Source: CBDBUR01 sp965212075 | GTDB taxonomy: Bacteria > Pseudomonadota > Alphaproteobacteria > JAPOUT01 > G958296285 | Assembly (NCBI GenBank): GCA_965212075.1 | Contig: OZ243043.1 | Span: forward strand, 124,001-188,000 | Direction of reading: 5' to 3' | Length of the DNA stretch: 64,000 bases | Shown: one piece after another, positions 16,234 through 24,326 of the stretch | Position numbering within the stretch: position 1 is the first letter of the stretch | Layout: every line of letters starts with the position of its first letter | Notes under the pieces: generated by a model | Told to the model about the DNA's origin: nothing | The model's input: only the letters and a program-made list of their open reading frames with translations | Database searches by the model: none | Program-made: the position numbers and the translations under genes

Positions 16234-17323
16234 TGAGTCATCTGTGAGTCGTCGTTTGGCCTCGTCTTTATTTCTGCGCTTGCAGGATATTGGCAAACAT
16301 TATCAGAACAATATCGTTCTTTCGGGAATCACGTTTGACCTGCGCGAACATGAGATTTTATGTCTGCTCGGCCCTTCGGGCTGCGGCAAGACGACGACTC
16401 TGCTCATCATTGCGGGCGTTTTACAGCCTGATGCGGGCCGCGTATGGATTTGTGGCAAAGAAGTTGTCGGGCCGAACGCGTTTTTGCCGCCGGAAAAGCG
16501 ACGGGTCGGCTTTGTATTTCAAGATTATGCTTTGTTTCCACATCTGACGGTGGAGCATAATGTGGCGTTTGGCGTACGTGCGGCGCGCAGCCGCCGCCGC
16601 GCGCGCGCGATGACCGAGCTGGCAAGGCTGGGCATTGAGCATCTTGCGGGGTCATATCCGCATATGCTGTCGGGTGGAGAAAGCCAGCGTGTGGCGCTCG
16701 CGCGGGCATTGGCGTCTGATCCGAACATTTTATTGCTAGACGAGCCTTTCTCCAATCTAGATCGGCAGTGGCGCGAGATTTTGCGTGAAGAAACCGCTGA
16801 TATATTGCGGCAGCGCGGTGCGGCCTGTGTTTTTGTGACTCATGATCCGGAAGAGGCCTGCCTTGTCGGCGATCGCATCGTGCTGATTGATCGTGGCCGT
16901 ATTCTTCAGCAGGGGACGCCGCATGAGCTTTACACATCACCGGCGAGCATTGCGGCGGCGCGATTTTTTGGGCGCATCAACCTTCTATCGGGGATTGTTT
17001 CGGGCAGCAAAGTGCGGTGCGGCAATTTGGCTGTGCCAGCGGCGGATTTTTCTGATGGCGAGCGGGTGGAGATCGCCATTCGTCCGGAGGCTTTTCTAAA
17101 GGAGGCCAAAGACAGCACATTAGCGATTGAGGGCTATGTTCGCCGTGTGCGCTCTTTGGGCGCTCACAGCCAGCTCACTCTGGCGGTGGACGGCATTGAT
17201 GAGCTGCTGACCGCGCGTCCGGCGGCAAAAATTGACGCAGCACAGGGATCACCCTGCCGCCTTTATCTGAACATGGAGCATGTTCATATTTTTGCCAAAG
17301 AAGATGATGAAATAGAGGTTTAG
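16217..17323 (+). CDS. ABC transporter ATP-binding protein, FbpC/PotA-like, with no permease nearby
   Basis: Import-type ABC ATPase of 368 residues. Walker A is GPSGCGKTT at 52-60. The Q loop is GFVFQDYALFPHLT, the signature is LSGGESQRVALARAL, Walker B is NILLLDEPFSNLD, and the H loop is FVTHDPEEAC. The C-terminal third (about 245-368) is a TOBE-type regulatory domain (IAIRPEAFL). The class imports iron, polyamines, sulfate or sugars; the substrate cannot be told. No permease or binding protein is in the window, so it works with distant subunits or as an orphan. It sits between scpB and tatA. GTG 16244, just after the scpB stop, is an alternative start. Confidence 0.88.
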   Translation: MLIRLDESSVSRRLASSLFLRLQDIGKHYQNNIVLSGITFDLREHEILCLLGPSGCGKTTTLLIIAGVLQPDAGRVWICGKEVVGPNAFLPPEKRRVGFVFQDYALFPHLTVEHNVAFGVRAARSRRRARAMTELARLGIEHLAGSYPHMLSGGESQRVALARALASDPNILLLDEPFSNLDRQWREILREETADILRQRGAACVFVTHDPEEACLVGDRIVLIDRGRILQQGTPHELYTSPASIAAARFFGRINLLSGIVSGSKVRCGNLAVPAADFSDGERVEIAIRPEAFLKEAKDSTLAIEGYVRRVRSLGAHSQLTLAVDGIDELLTARPAAKIDAAQGSPCRLYLNMEHVHIFAKEDDEIEV

Positions 17324-17405
17324 GAAATCATTTGAGAAACTGGCTTGCGTGTGGCATGATGGATTTTCGCATAATGAGTTTTTAATTGATGTCAGGAGAA
17401 AGTCC

Positions 17406-17597
17406 ATGAGCATAGGCTGGCTGCAGATCGCCATTGTTGCGGTGATCGTTATTTTATTATTTGGGCGCGGCAAGATCGCCTCTTTGATGAGTGAGATCGC
17501 GCAGGGCATCAAGAGTTTTCGCACAGGCCTTGATGACAGCAAAAAAGATAATGCGCTTGAAGCTGACGAGATCACCTCTGATAAAGATCGCGATTAA
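17406..17597 (+). CDS. tatA: Sec-independent translocase subunit TatA
   Basis: Small pore-forming subunit of the twin-arginine translocase, 63 residues. One N-terminal membrane helix (about 4-18) is followed by the FGRGKIASLMSEIAQGIKSFR amphipathic helix and a charged tail. The start is ATG 17406, preceded by AGGAGA. An upstream in-frame GTG at 17349 would add a non-conserved leader. It is the first gene of tatABC. Confidence 0.94.
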   Translation: MSIGWLQIAIVAVIVILLFGRGKIASLMSEIAQGIKSFRTGLDDSKKDNALEADEITSDKDRD

Positions 17598-17602
17598 TCA
17601 TC

Positions 17603-17914
17603 ATGCTTGATATTGGCTGGTCTGAGTTTTTTCTGATCGGCGTGCTGGCATTGCTGGTGCTCGGGCCGAAAGATTTGACCCGCTTGGCTTTTCTTTTGGG
17701 TCATTGGGTCGGGCAGGCGCGTCAGGCAATATCTGATCTGCACCGCGCTTTTGAGGATATGGCTGAAGAATTGGAAAGCGGCACAAATGTGGAGAGCGCT
17801 GAGGAGGATTCCTCTAATCAGATTGCGCCGCCGATGGAAAAACCGCCTAATAAAAAACTTAAAAGAAATGTGAAACCGAAAAATGCCTCCAAAAAAATCC
17901 GCAAAAAGAAATAA
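17603..17914 (+). CDS. tatB: Sec-independent translocase subunit TatB
   Basis: Twin-arginine substrate-receptor subunit, 103 residues. The membrane helix (about 6-20) contains WSEFFLIGVLALLVLGPKDL, with the typical E in the helix and the GP hinge. An amphipathic helix (FLLGHWVGQARQAISDLHRAFEDMAEE) and a lysine-rich disordered tail follow. It begins 5 bases after tatA, and its last 32 bases overlap tatC. Confidence 0.94.
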   Translation: MLDIGWSEFFLIGVLALLVLGPKDLTRLAFLLGHWVGQARQAISDLHRAFEDMAEELESGTNVESAEEDSSNQIAPPMEKPPNKKLKRNVKPKNASKKIRKKK

Positions 17915-18752
17915 AAAGGCAAATAAAAAGCCAAATAAAAAAAACGTGCGGCGGCTCAAGCCAAAACCTCAAGCCAAAAGCGCTGCTGCTCCTGCCGATA
18001 ATGACGATGAGTTTGTTTCATCGCAAGCGCCTTTATCCGAGCATCTTGCTGAATTGCGCAAAAGGCTTGCGATTTCTTTGGCTGGTTTTGCGGCGAGTTT
18101 TGTTCTGGCGTTTATTTTTGCCGGACAGATTTTTGATTTTCTGCTGATACCCTATGAGCAGGCTTCGGGCGATGCGCGCGCGATCCGGCTGATTTACACC
18201 GCGCCGCAGGAATTTTTTCTCACGCAGATAAAATTATCTTTTTTTGGTGGTTTTGTGATTTCATTTCCGCTGATTGCGCAGCAATTATATCGTTTTGTCG
18301 CGCCCGGCCTTTATCGCCATGAGCGCCGCGCATTTTTGCCATTTTTGCTGGCAGCGCCGATATTATTTTTGCTCGGCGCGGCTTTGGTTTATTTTGCGAT
18401 CATGCCGCTGGCACTGGGCTTTTTTCTGTCTATGGAGATGGTCTCCACCGCGCGCGCGATTGAAATGGTGCCGAAAGTCAGCGAATATCTAGGCTTGATC
18501 ATGGCGCTGATGCTGGCTTTTGGTCTGTGTTTTCAACTGCCGGTGGTGATGGCACTTTTGGCGCGCGCGGGGCTTGTGAGTGCGCGGGGGTTAGCCTCAG
18601 GGCGCAAATATGCGGTGGTGGCGATATTTATGCTTGCGGCCATCTTGACACCGCCCGATATTATCAGCCAAATCGGGTTAGCGGTGCCGGTTCTGCTGCT
18701 TTATGAGGTGGCGATCTTTGCTGCGCGCCGTATGGAAAGAAAAAAAAAGTAA
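17883..18752 (+). CDS. tatC: Sec-independent translocase subunit TatC
   Basis: Core subunit of the Tat receptor that binds the twin-arginine signal peptide. It has 289 residues and six predicted membrane helices. Conserved segments are LSEHLAELRKRL at about 51-62 and YRFVAPGLYRHERRA. The first 35 residues are an unusual Lys/Asn-rich tail containing three NKKx units encoded by 12-bp tandem repeats. A later start cannot be excluded, but no better-placed ATG with a ribosome-binding site is evident before the conserved domain. Confidence 0.94.
   Translation: MPPKKSAKRNKKANKKPNKKNVRRLKPKPQAKSAAAPADNDDEFVSSQAPLSEHLAELRKRLAISLAGFAASFVLAFIFAGQIFDFLLIPYEQASGDARAIRLIYTAPQEFFLTQIKLSFFGGFVISFPLIAQQLYRFVAPGLYRHERRAFLPFLLAAPILFLLGAALVYFAIMPLALGFFLSMEMVSTARAIEMVPKVSEYLGLIMALMLAFGLCFQLPVVMALLARAGLVSARGLASGRKYAVVAIFMLAAILTPPDIISQIGLAVPVLLLYEVAIFAARRMERKKK
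17909..17944 (+). repeat. Three 12-bp tandem units across the tatB stop and tatC 5' end
   Basis: AAATAAAAAGGC, AAATAAAAAGCC and AAATAAAAAAAA follow each other without a gap. The first unit contains the tatB stop codon. All three are in frame in tatC and encode NKKx repeats. Confidence 0.85.
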
Positions 18753-18770
18753 AAACGAAAATAGGGAAAT

Positions 18771-19604
18771 ATGCGGATTCTTTTGACAAATGATGACGGC
18801 TTTGAAGCCGCAGGTCTCGCAACGCTTGAGCGCATTGCGCGCAACTTTTCCGATGACATCTGGATCGTCGCGCCCGACAAAGAGCGCTCCGGCTCGGGCT
18901 GTTCTTTATCTTTTTCCGATCCGATGAGGCTGTTTCAAAAGGACACGCAAAAATTTGCGGTTGACGGCACGCCGGTTGATTGCGTGATGATCGCGCTGCA
19001 TCATTTGATGGAAGACAATCCGCCTGATCTTGTTTTGTCGGGGGTCAATCACGGCCAGAATATCGCGGAAGATTTGATCTATTCCGGCACGGTTGCGGGT
19101 GCGATCCAAGGCTGCATGGCGGGCATCAAGTCTTTATCTTTGAGTCAGGCCTTTGGCTTTGCGACGGCGCAGAAAAAGCATGATAAATCGTTTCAGATTA
19201 ACTGGCAGACGGCTGCGCATCATGCGCCTGCGATCATTGAACAGCTGCTCAATCAAGATTGGGAGAAAAACGTCATGTTCAATGTCAATTTTCCCGACCG
19301 CCAGCCCGAAGATGTAGAAGGGGTCAGCGTGACGCGCCAAGGGCGGCGCGATCACCCTCTGCTGCGCATGGATGCGCGGCGCGATCCGCGCGGACGCCCT
19401 TATTACTGGGTCGGTTTCCGGCGCTTTTTATCGGTGCCCGAAGAGGAATCCGACCTCCACGCCCTTTACGCCGGACGAATTTCCATCACGCCGATTCATC
19501 TCAATATGACGCACCACCCGACCCATGAGCGTTTGAGCGCACGTCTCAACAGCGATTTTGAGATGACCCGCCCGCCGAAAGGCGCTAAAAAAGATATAGC
19601 GTGA
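18771..19604 (+). CDS. surE: 5'/3'-nucleotidase SurE
   Basis: Metal-dependent nucleoside monophosphate phosphatase of 277 residues. The N-terminal LLTNDDGFEA has the metal-binding D8 and D9. The PDKERSGSG segment and LVLSGVNHGQNIAEDLIYSGTVAGA complete the active-site signature. In many alphaproteobacteria serS precedes surE after tatC; here surE follows tatC directly, with 18 bases between. It ends 49 bases before yajC. Confidence 0.94.
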   Translation: MRILLTNDDGFEAAGLATLERIARNFSDDIWIVAPDKERSGSGCSLSFSDPMRLFQKDTQKFAVDGTPVDCVMIALHHLMEDNPPDLVLSGVNHGQNIAEDLIYSGTVAGAIQGCMAGIKSLSLSQAFGFATAQKKHDKSFQINWQTAAHHAPAIIEQLLNQDWEKNVMFNVNFPDRQPEDVEGVSVTRQGRRDHPLLRMDARRDPRGRPYYWVGFRRFLSVPEEESDLHALYAGRISITPIHLNMTHHPTHERLSARLNSDFEMTRPPKGAKKDIA

Positions 19605-19653
19605 TATAGTCACCGCTCAACTCTCACCGATTTCATCAAGGAGTGCTTGCCCG

Positions 19654-20043
19654 ATGTATGTTTTGACATTTTGTTTTGCCCTTATGGGCCTGATTTTCAC
19701 CGCCTCACCGGCTTGGGCGGCCAACGGCGATGGCGGCTTGATGAGTAATTTTGGCGTCTTTTTTCCGCTGATCGCGCTGGTTGCGATTTTCTATTTTTTC
19801 GTGATTCGCCCGCAAAATAAGAGATTGCGCGAACATCGCGAATTGATTGCCGGATTGCGGCGCGGCGATATGGTCGTGACCGCTGGCGGGATCATCGGCA
19901 AAGTCCACCGCGTTGGCGATGAGAGCGACTGCATCATTGAAATCGCCGATAATATCCGCGTCAGAGTGGTCAAAACGACGATTTCCGGAAAGCATATAAG
20001 CGCCGACACGAACGCTGACAGCAAAGAGAAAGAGAAAGACTAA
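19654..20043 (+). CDS. yajC: Preprotein translocase subunit YajC
   Basis: Accessory subunit of the SecDF-YajC complex, 129 residues. A possible signal sequence (1-22, ending SPAWA) precedes the conserved membrane helix (about 33-52) and the IRPQNKRLREH motif. The cytoplasmic domain has GLRRGDMVVTAGGIIGKV. It has a good AAGGAG ribosome-binding site. secD starts 6 bases after the stop. Confidence 0.94.
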   Translation: MYVLTFCFALMGLIFTASPAWAANGDGGLMSNFGVFFPLIALVAIFYFFVIRPQNKRLREHRELIAGLRRGDMVVTAGGIIGKVHRVGDESDCIIEIADNIRVRVVKTTISGKHISADTNADSKEKEKD

Positions 20044-20049
20044 ATCTTC

Positions 20050-21699
20050 ATGCTGCATTTTCAACCATGGAAACAGGCCTTGATTCTGGGCATTGTGCTC
20101 GCAGGGTTTATTCTCGCCGCGCCGAATGCGATGACGCCGTCTTTGCACAAGGCGCTCGCGCCTTATTGGCCGAGCGATGGAGTCAATTTAGGGCTTGATT
20201 TGCGCGGCGGCTCGCATCTGCTGCTTGAGGTGGATCTCAAAGCGGCGCAAAAAGAGCAGCTTGAAGATCTGCGCGATGAAATGCGGCGGCAATTAAGGAG
20301 CCAGCGCATTGGCTATCGCAATTTGCGGCTTGATAAAAAACACGTCCGCCTGTCATTGCGCGATCCTGCGCAGGCTGCGGCGGCGCGTAAAGTGCTTGAA
20401 GAGATCACCGGATTTTCCGGCGCGAACATTTTGTCGGCGTTCACGCAGTCGGAAGCGGGGCTTGATGTGGAAGTTTTGGCCTCCGGCGCGGTGCGGGTGG
20501 CTTTGAACGAGGATGCGCAGCGCGAACAAAATCTCGCCGCGCTGGCGCAATCCATAGAGATCATCCGCCGCCGGATTGACGAGCTAGGCACGACCGAGCC
20601 GACGATCCAGCGTCAGGGCTTGGAGCGCATTCTGGTGCAGGTGCCGGGGCTTGATGATCCCGAACGTCTCAAAGCTTTGATTGGGCGCACGGCGAAACTT
20701 TATTTCAAGCTGGTTTCAACGCAGCTAGATGCGTTCACCGCGCAGCAGCGCGGCGCACCGGCGGGGACGGAGGTTTTGTTCATGGTGGATGATCCGGCGC
20801 GCCCCGTGCTGGTGGAGCGCCGCGCGATGTTGAGCGGTGAAAATCTGGTTGATGCGCAGCCGGCCTTTGAGCAATTTTCCAATCGTCCGATTGTGACCTT
20901 TCAGCTTGATGCGCAAGGCGCGCGGCGGTTTGGTGATGTGACGAGCGAAAATGTTGGCCGTCCGTTTGCGATTATTTTGGACGGCAAGGTGATTTCGGCG
21001 CCGGTCATCAATGAGGCGATTTTGGGAGGCCGCGCGCAGATCACCGGCAGTTTCACGATTGAAGAGGCCAATGATTTGGCGATTTTGCTGCGCGCGGGGG
21101 CGCTGCCGGTGCCTTTGCATATTTTGGAAGAGCGCACGGTCGGCCCGGGTTTAGGCGCTGACTCGATCCGCGCGGGAAGCTATGCGGCGATCATCGGTCT
21201 GGTGGTTGTCGTGGGCTTCATCATGCTGGTTTACGGGCTGTTCGGGCTTTATGCGAACATTGCGTTGCTCGTCAATCTTGTGCTGATTTTGGGCACATTG
21301 TCTTTATTGCAGGCGACGCTGACTCTGCCGGGGATTGCGGGGATCGTTTTGACGATCGGCATGGCGGTGGATGCCAATGTGCTGATTTTTGAGCGGATTC
21401 GCGAGGAAATCGGCAATGATAAGACGCCGATCAGCGCGATAGATATGGGCTATCGCCGCGCGCTGGGCACGATTGCGGACGCGAACATCACGACGTTCAT
21501 TGCCGGTGCAGTGCTGTTTTTTGTCGGTTCCGGGCCGGTGCGCGGTTTTGCGGTGACTTTGATCATTGGCATCGTGATGTCGGTGTTCACCGCGTTTACG
21601 CTGACGCGGCTGCTGGCGGCATTATGGATAAAATATCGCCGTCCGGAAAAACTGCCTCTGCGCCCGATTCGTCCCGCAGCTTTGAGCGAGATCACATAA
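20050..21699 (+). CDS. secD: Protein translocase subunit SecD
   Basis: RND-type membrane protein that uses proton flow to pull exported proteins through SecYEG. It has 549 residues: one N-terminal helix, the LDLRGG signature at 49-54, a large periplasmic P1 domain, and five C-terminal helices (about 375-535). MAVDANVLIFERIREE is the conserved transmembrane-4 region with the functionally important aspartate. The stop abuts secF exactly. Confidence 0.96.
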   Translation: MLHFQPWKQALILGIVLAGFILAAPNAMTPSLHKALAPYWPSDGVNLGLDLRGGSHLLLEVDLKAAQKEQLEDLRDEMRRQLRSQRIGYRNLRLDKKHVRLSLRDPAQAAAARKVLEEITGFSGANILSAFTQSEAGLDVEVLASGAVRVALNEDAQREQNLAALAQSIEIIRRRIDELGTTEPTIQRQGLERILVQVPGLDDPERLKALIGRTAKLYFKLVSTQLDAFTAQQRGAPAGTEVLFMVDDPARPVLVERRAMLSGENLVDAQPAFEQFSNRPIVTFQLDAQGARRFGDVTSENVGRPFAIILDGKVISAPVINEAILGGRAQITGSFTIEEANDLAILLRAGALPVPLHILEERTVGPGLGADSIRAGSYAAIIGLVVVVGFIMLVYGLFGLYANIALLVNLVLILGTLSLLQATLTLPGIAGIVLTIGMAVDANVLIFERIREEIGNDKTPISAIDMGYRRALGTIADANITTFIAGAVLFFVGSGPVRGFAVTLIIGIVMSVFTAFTLTRLLAALWIKYRRPEKLPLRPIRPAALSEIT

Positions 21700-22629
21700 A
21701 TGATGACCTTGACTCTTATTCCTTCGGGCATCAAAACGCCAATCTGCCGGATGCGCTATGTTTTTTATGCTTTGTCGGGCGCTTTGGTGCTGGCGAGCAT
21801 GATTTTATTTTTCGTGCGCGGTCTTAATTATGGAATTGATTTTCGCGGCGGCACATTGATTGAATTGGCGAGTCCTTCGGCAATAGATTTAAGTCTTTTG
21901 CGCGCGCAGCTTGCGGCGCTGGACTTGGGCGATGTGCAAGCGCAGCATTTCGGCTCTGACAATGAAGCGCTGATACGCATAGAGGGGCGCGCTGCCGCTG
22001 AAGAAGGCCGCGTCGCTGTGGAACAGCAGACGGTTCAAAAAGTGCGCGCGGCGCTCAGCGGCGATTATGAGTTCCGCCGCGTTGAGACGGTCGGCCCGAA
22101 AGTCAGCAGTGAGCTGATTCAATCGGGTTTCATCGCGGTGATTGTCGCGGTGATGCTGGTTCTGGTTTATATTTGGATCAGATTTGAATGGCAGTTTTCT
22201 TTGGGCGCGGTGATGGCGCTCGTTCATGATGTTTTGCTGACGATTGGCGTGTTTTCTTTATTGCACTTTGAATTTAATCTTTCTATCATCGCGGCGATTT
22301 TAACGATTATCGGCTATTCGCTCAACGATACGGTCGTCGTTTATGACCGCGTGCGTGAGAATTTGCGCAAGTTCAGAAAGGTTGAGCTTGACCAGCTTCT
22401 TGATATGTCTGTGGCACAAACTTTGTCGCGCACGATCATGACCTCGGTCACCACTTTGCTGGCGCTTGGCTCGCTTTATATATTTGGCGGCGCGGTCATC
22501 AAAGGATTTGCTTTTGCGATGATTTGGGGCGTCATCACCGGCACCTATTCATCTATTTTCATCGCCGCACCGCTTTTGCTTGCCACCGGAATCAAGCGGG
22601 ATTGGTCGCAGCAAAAAGCTTCGCCGTGA
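21700..22629 (+). CDS. secF: Protein translocase subunit SecF
   Basis: Partner of SecD, 309 residues and six predicted membrane helices. The GIDFRGGTLIEL signature is at 45-56. IGYSLNDTVVVYDRVREN is the characteristic segment of the fourth helix. Its ATG immediately follows the secD stop, so expression is coupled. A short COX4-like gene follows after 52 bases. Confidence 0.96.
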   Translation: MMTLTLIPSGIKTPICRMRYVFYALSGALVLASMILFFVRGLNYGIDFRGGTLIELASPSAIDLSLLRAQLAALDLGDVQAQHFGSDNEALIRIEGRAAAEEGRVAVEQQTVQKVRAALSGDYEFRRVETVGPKVSSELIQSGFIAVIVAVMLVLVYIWIRFEWQFSLGAVMALVHDVLLTIGVFSLLHFEFNLSIIAAILTIIGYSLNDTVVVYDRVRENLRKFRKVELDQLLDMSVAQTLSRTIMTSVTTLLALGSLYIFGGAVIKGFAFAMIWGVITGTYSSIFIAAPLLLATGIKRDWSQQKASP

Positions 22630-22681
22630 TAAACTTTCTGTTAACATCTTCAATATGGAGACGATAAAGGGAGATGATAAA

Positions 22682-22870
22682 ATGTCTGAGATGAATAATC
22701 AGCAAACACATCAAGCGTCGGAGCCCTCCGCGCCGAGTGAGTCCGAATGGGGGCCGACAATGGATCGGCAGGCGCACATTCAAGGCTATAAGGGGTTTCT
22801 GCGCGTGATCATCATCAGCGGGGTCGTGGTGGCGCTCGTGATGATTTTTATGGCATTATTCCTGACATGA
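22682..22870 (+). CDS. aa3-type cytochrome oxidase subunit IV-like small membrane protein
   Basis: Protein of 62 residues with a polar N-terminal half and one C-terminal helix (about 42-61, IIISGVVVALVMIFMALFL). The segment DRQAHIQGYKGFLR before the helix matches the bacterial COX4_pro_2 family, which often precedes pntA in alphaproteobacteria. I start it at ATG 22682, after GGGAGATGATAAA; longer readings run into the end of secF. The stop overlaps the pntAA start (ATGA). Whether it works with an oxidase or the transhydrogenase is not known from sequence. Confidence 0.8.
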   Translation: MSEMNNQQTHQASEPSAPSESEWGPTMDRQAHIQGYKGFLRVIIISGVVVALVMIFMALFLT

Positions 22871-23988
22871 AGCTTGCCTGTTTATCTCAGGGCTCGGAAG
22901 AGCCGCGCGCTGCTTTGGTGCCTGATCTTGTTGCGAAGTTTCAGGAGCTGGGCTTTGAGGTTGCGGTTGAAAAAAGCGCGGGCGCGGCTGCTGGATTTAC
23001 CGATCAGACTTATCAAGATGCGGGCGCGCTTTGTGCTGCGCGTGAAGAGGTTTTGCCGGATGCTGATCTTGTTTTGACGGTGAGGCCGCCGCAGGCTGAC
23101 GCGGTGCAGCAAATGAAAAAAGGCGGTGTTTTGGTTGGCGCGCTTGAGCCTTTTGGCGATCAGGAGCGGCTGCGCTCTTATGCGGCGGCGGGTCTTTCGG
23201 CCTTTGCGATGGAGTGGCTGCCGCGCATATCGCGCGCGCAATCTATGGATGTTTTGTCGTCGCAGTCTAATTTGGCGGGTTATAAAGCGGTGATTGATGC
23301 GGCGGCGATGTTTTCGCGCGCGATGCCGATGATGATGACCGCCGCGGGGACGATTGCGCCGGCGCGGGTCTTTGTGATGGGTGTGGGCGTTGCCGGATTG
23401 CAGGCGGTCGCGACTGCCAAGAGGCTGGGCGCGATCATTTCGGCGACGGACATTCGTCCGGTGGCCAAAGAGCAGGTGGAGAGTTTGGGCGGCAGCTTCG
23501 TGATGGTGGAGGATGAGGAATCCGCGCAGGCCGAGACGGCGGGCGGCTATGCGAAAGAAATGAGCGAAGATTATCGCCGCCGCCAGCAGCTTCTGATTGA
23601 AGAAACGATTGCCGCGCAGGACATTGTGATCTGCACGGCGCTGATCCCTGGCCGTCCGGCGCCGAAATTGGTGAGCGCTGAGATGGTGCGCTCCATGAAG
23701 CCCGGCTCGCTGATCATTGACCTCGCCGCCGAGCAGGGCGGCAACTGCGAATTATCCAAGCCCGGCGAAGTGGTTGAAGAGAATGGCGTTCGGATCGTCG
23801 CGCATAAGAATATGCCCGGGCGCTTGGCCAAAGATGCCTCAACGCTTTATGCGCGCAATCTGCTGCATTTTGTCAGCGCGATGGTGGATGAGGAGGCCAA
23901 GACGCTCGCCATTGACTGGGATGACGAAATTTTTACCGCCACCGCTTTAACCAAAGAAGGTAAAATTTTTGAAAGGAGTGCCAGCTAA
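22867..23988 (+). CDS. pntAA: NAD(P) transhydrogenase subunit alpha, part 1
   Basis: NAD-binding domain I of the proton-translocating transhydrogenase, which transfers hydride from NADH to NADP using proton flow. It has 373 residues. VMGVGVAGLQAVATAKRLGA is the Rossmann dinucleotide-binding loop. The mobile loop and the RPAPKLVSAEMVRSMKPGS and VDEEAKTLAIDWDDEI segments are typical. The alpha chain is split into pntAA and pntAB, as is usual in alphaproteobacteria. Overlapping starts and stops link it to both neighbours. Confidence 0.95.
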   Translation: MKLACLSQGSEEPRAALVPDLVAKFQELGFEVAVEKSAGAAAGFTDQTYQDAGALCAAREEVLPDADLVLTVRPPQADAVQQMKKGGVLVGALEPFGDQERLRSYAAAGLSAFAMEWLPRISRAQSMDVLSSQSNLAGYKAVIDAAAMFSRAMPMMMTAAGTIAPARVFVMGVGVAGLQAVATAKRLGAIISATDIRPVAKEQVESLGGSFVMVEDEESAQAETAGGYAKEMSEDYRRRQQLLIEETIAAQDIVICTALIPGRPAPKLVSAEMVRSMKPGSLIIDLAAEQGGNCELSKPGEVVEENGVRIVAHKNMPGRLAKDASTLYARNLLHFVSAMVDEEAKTLAIDWDDEIFTATALTKEGKIFERSAS

Positions 23989-24320
23989 TGGGTGTAGATG
24001 CGATTATTTTTTTGCTGAGCATTTTTGTGCTGGCGATTTTCATCGGCTATTATGTTGTCTGGTCGGTGACACCGGCTCTGCATACGCCTTTGATGTCGGT
24101 GACCAATGCGATTTCCTCTGTGATTGCGGTCTCGGCGCTGATTGCGATTGGCGTCGGCGGGTCGGGCGATGAGCAGCTCTGGACGCGCATTTTCGGTTTT
24201 GTGGCGCTGACTTTGGCCTGCGTCAATATTTTTGGCGGCTTTTGGGTCACGCGGCGGATGCTGGCCATGTATCGCAAGAAAGAGCCTGTCCTCAAAAAAG
24301 ACGAGCAGAAAGCGGAGTAG
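23988..24320 (+). CDS. pntAB: NAD(P) transhydrogenase subunit alpha, part 2
   Basis: Membrane half of the split alpha subunit, 110 residues with about three helices. The conserved VTPALHTPLMSVTNAISSV segment and the FGGFWVTRRMLAMY end are present. The ATG overlaps the pntAA TAA by one base, after a GGAGTG ribosome-binding sequence. It forms domain II together with the helices of PntB. Confidence 0.94.
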   Translation: MGVDAIIFLLSIFVLAIFIGYYVVWSVTPALHTPLMSVTNAISSVIAVSALIAIGVGGSGDEQLWTRIFGFVALTLACVNIFGGFWVTRRMLAMYRKKEPVLKKDEQKAE

Positions 24321-24326
24321 ACGATC

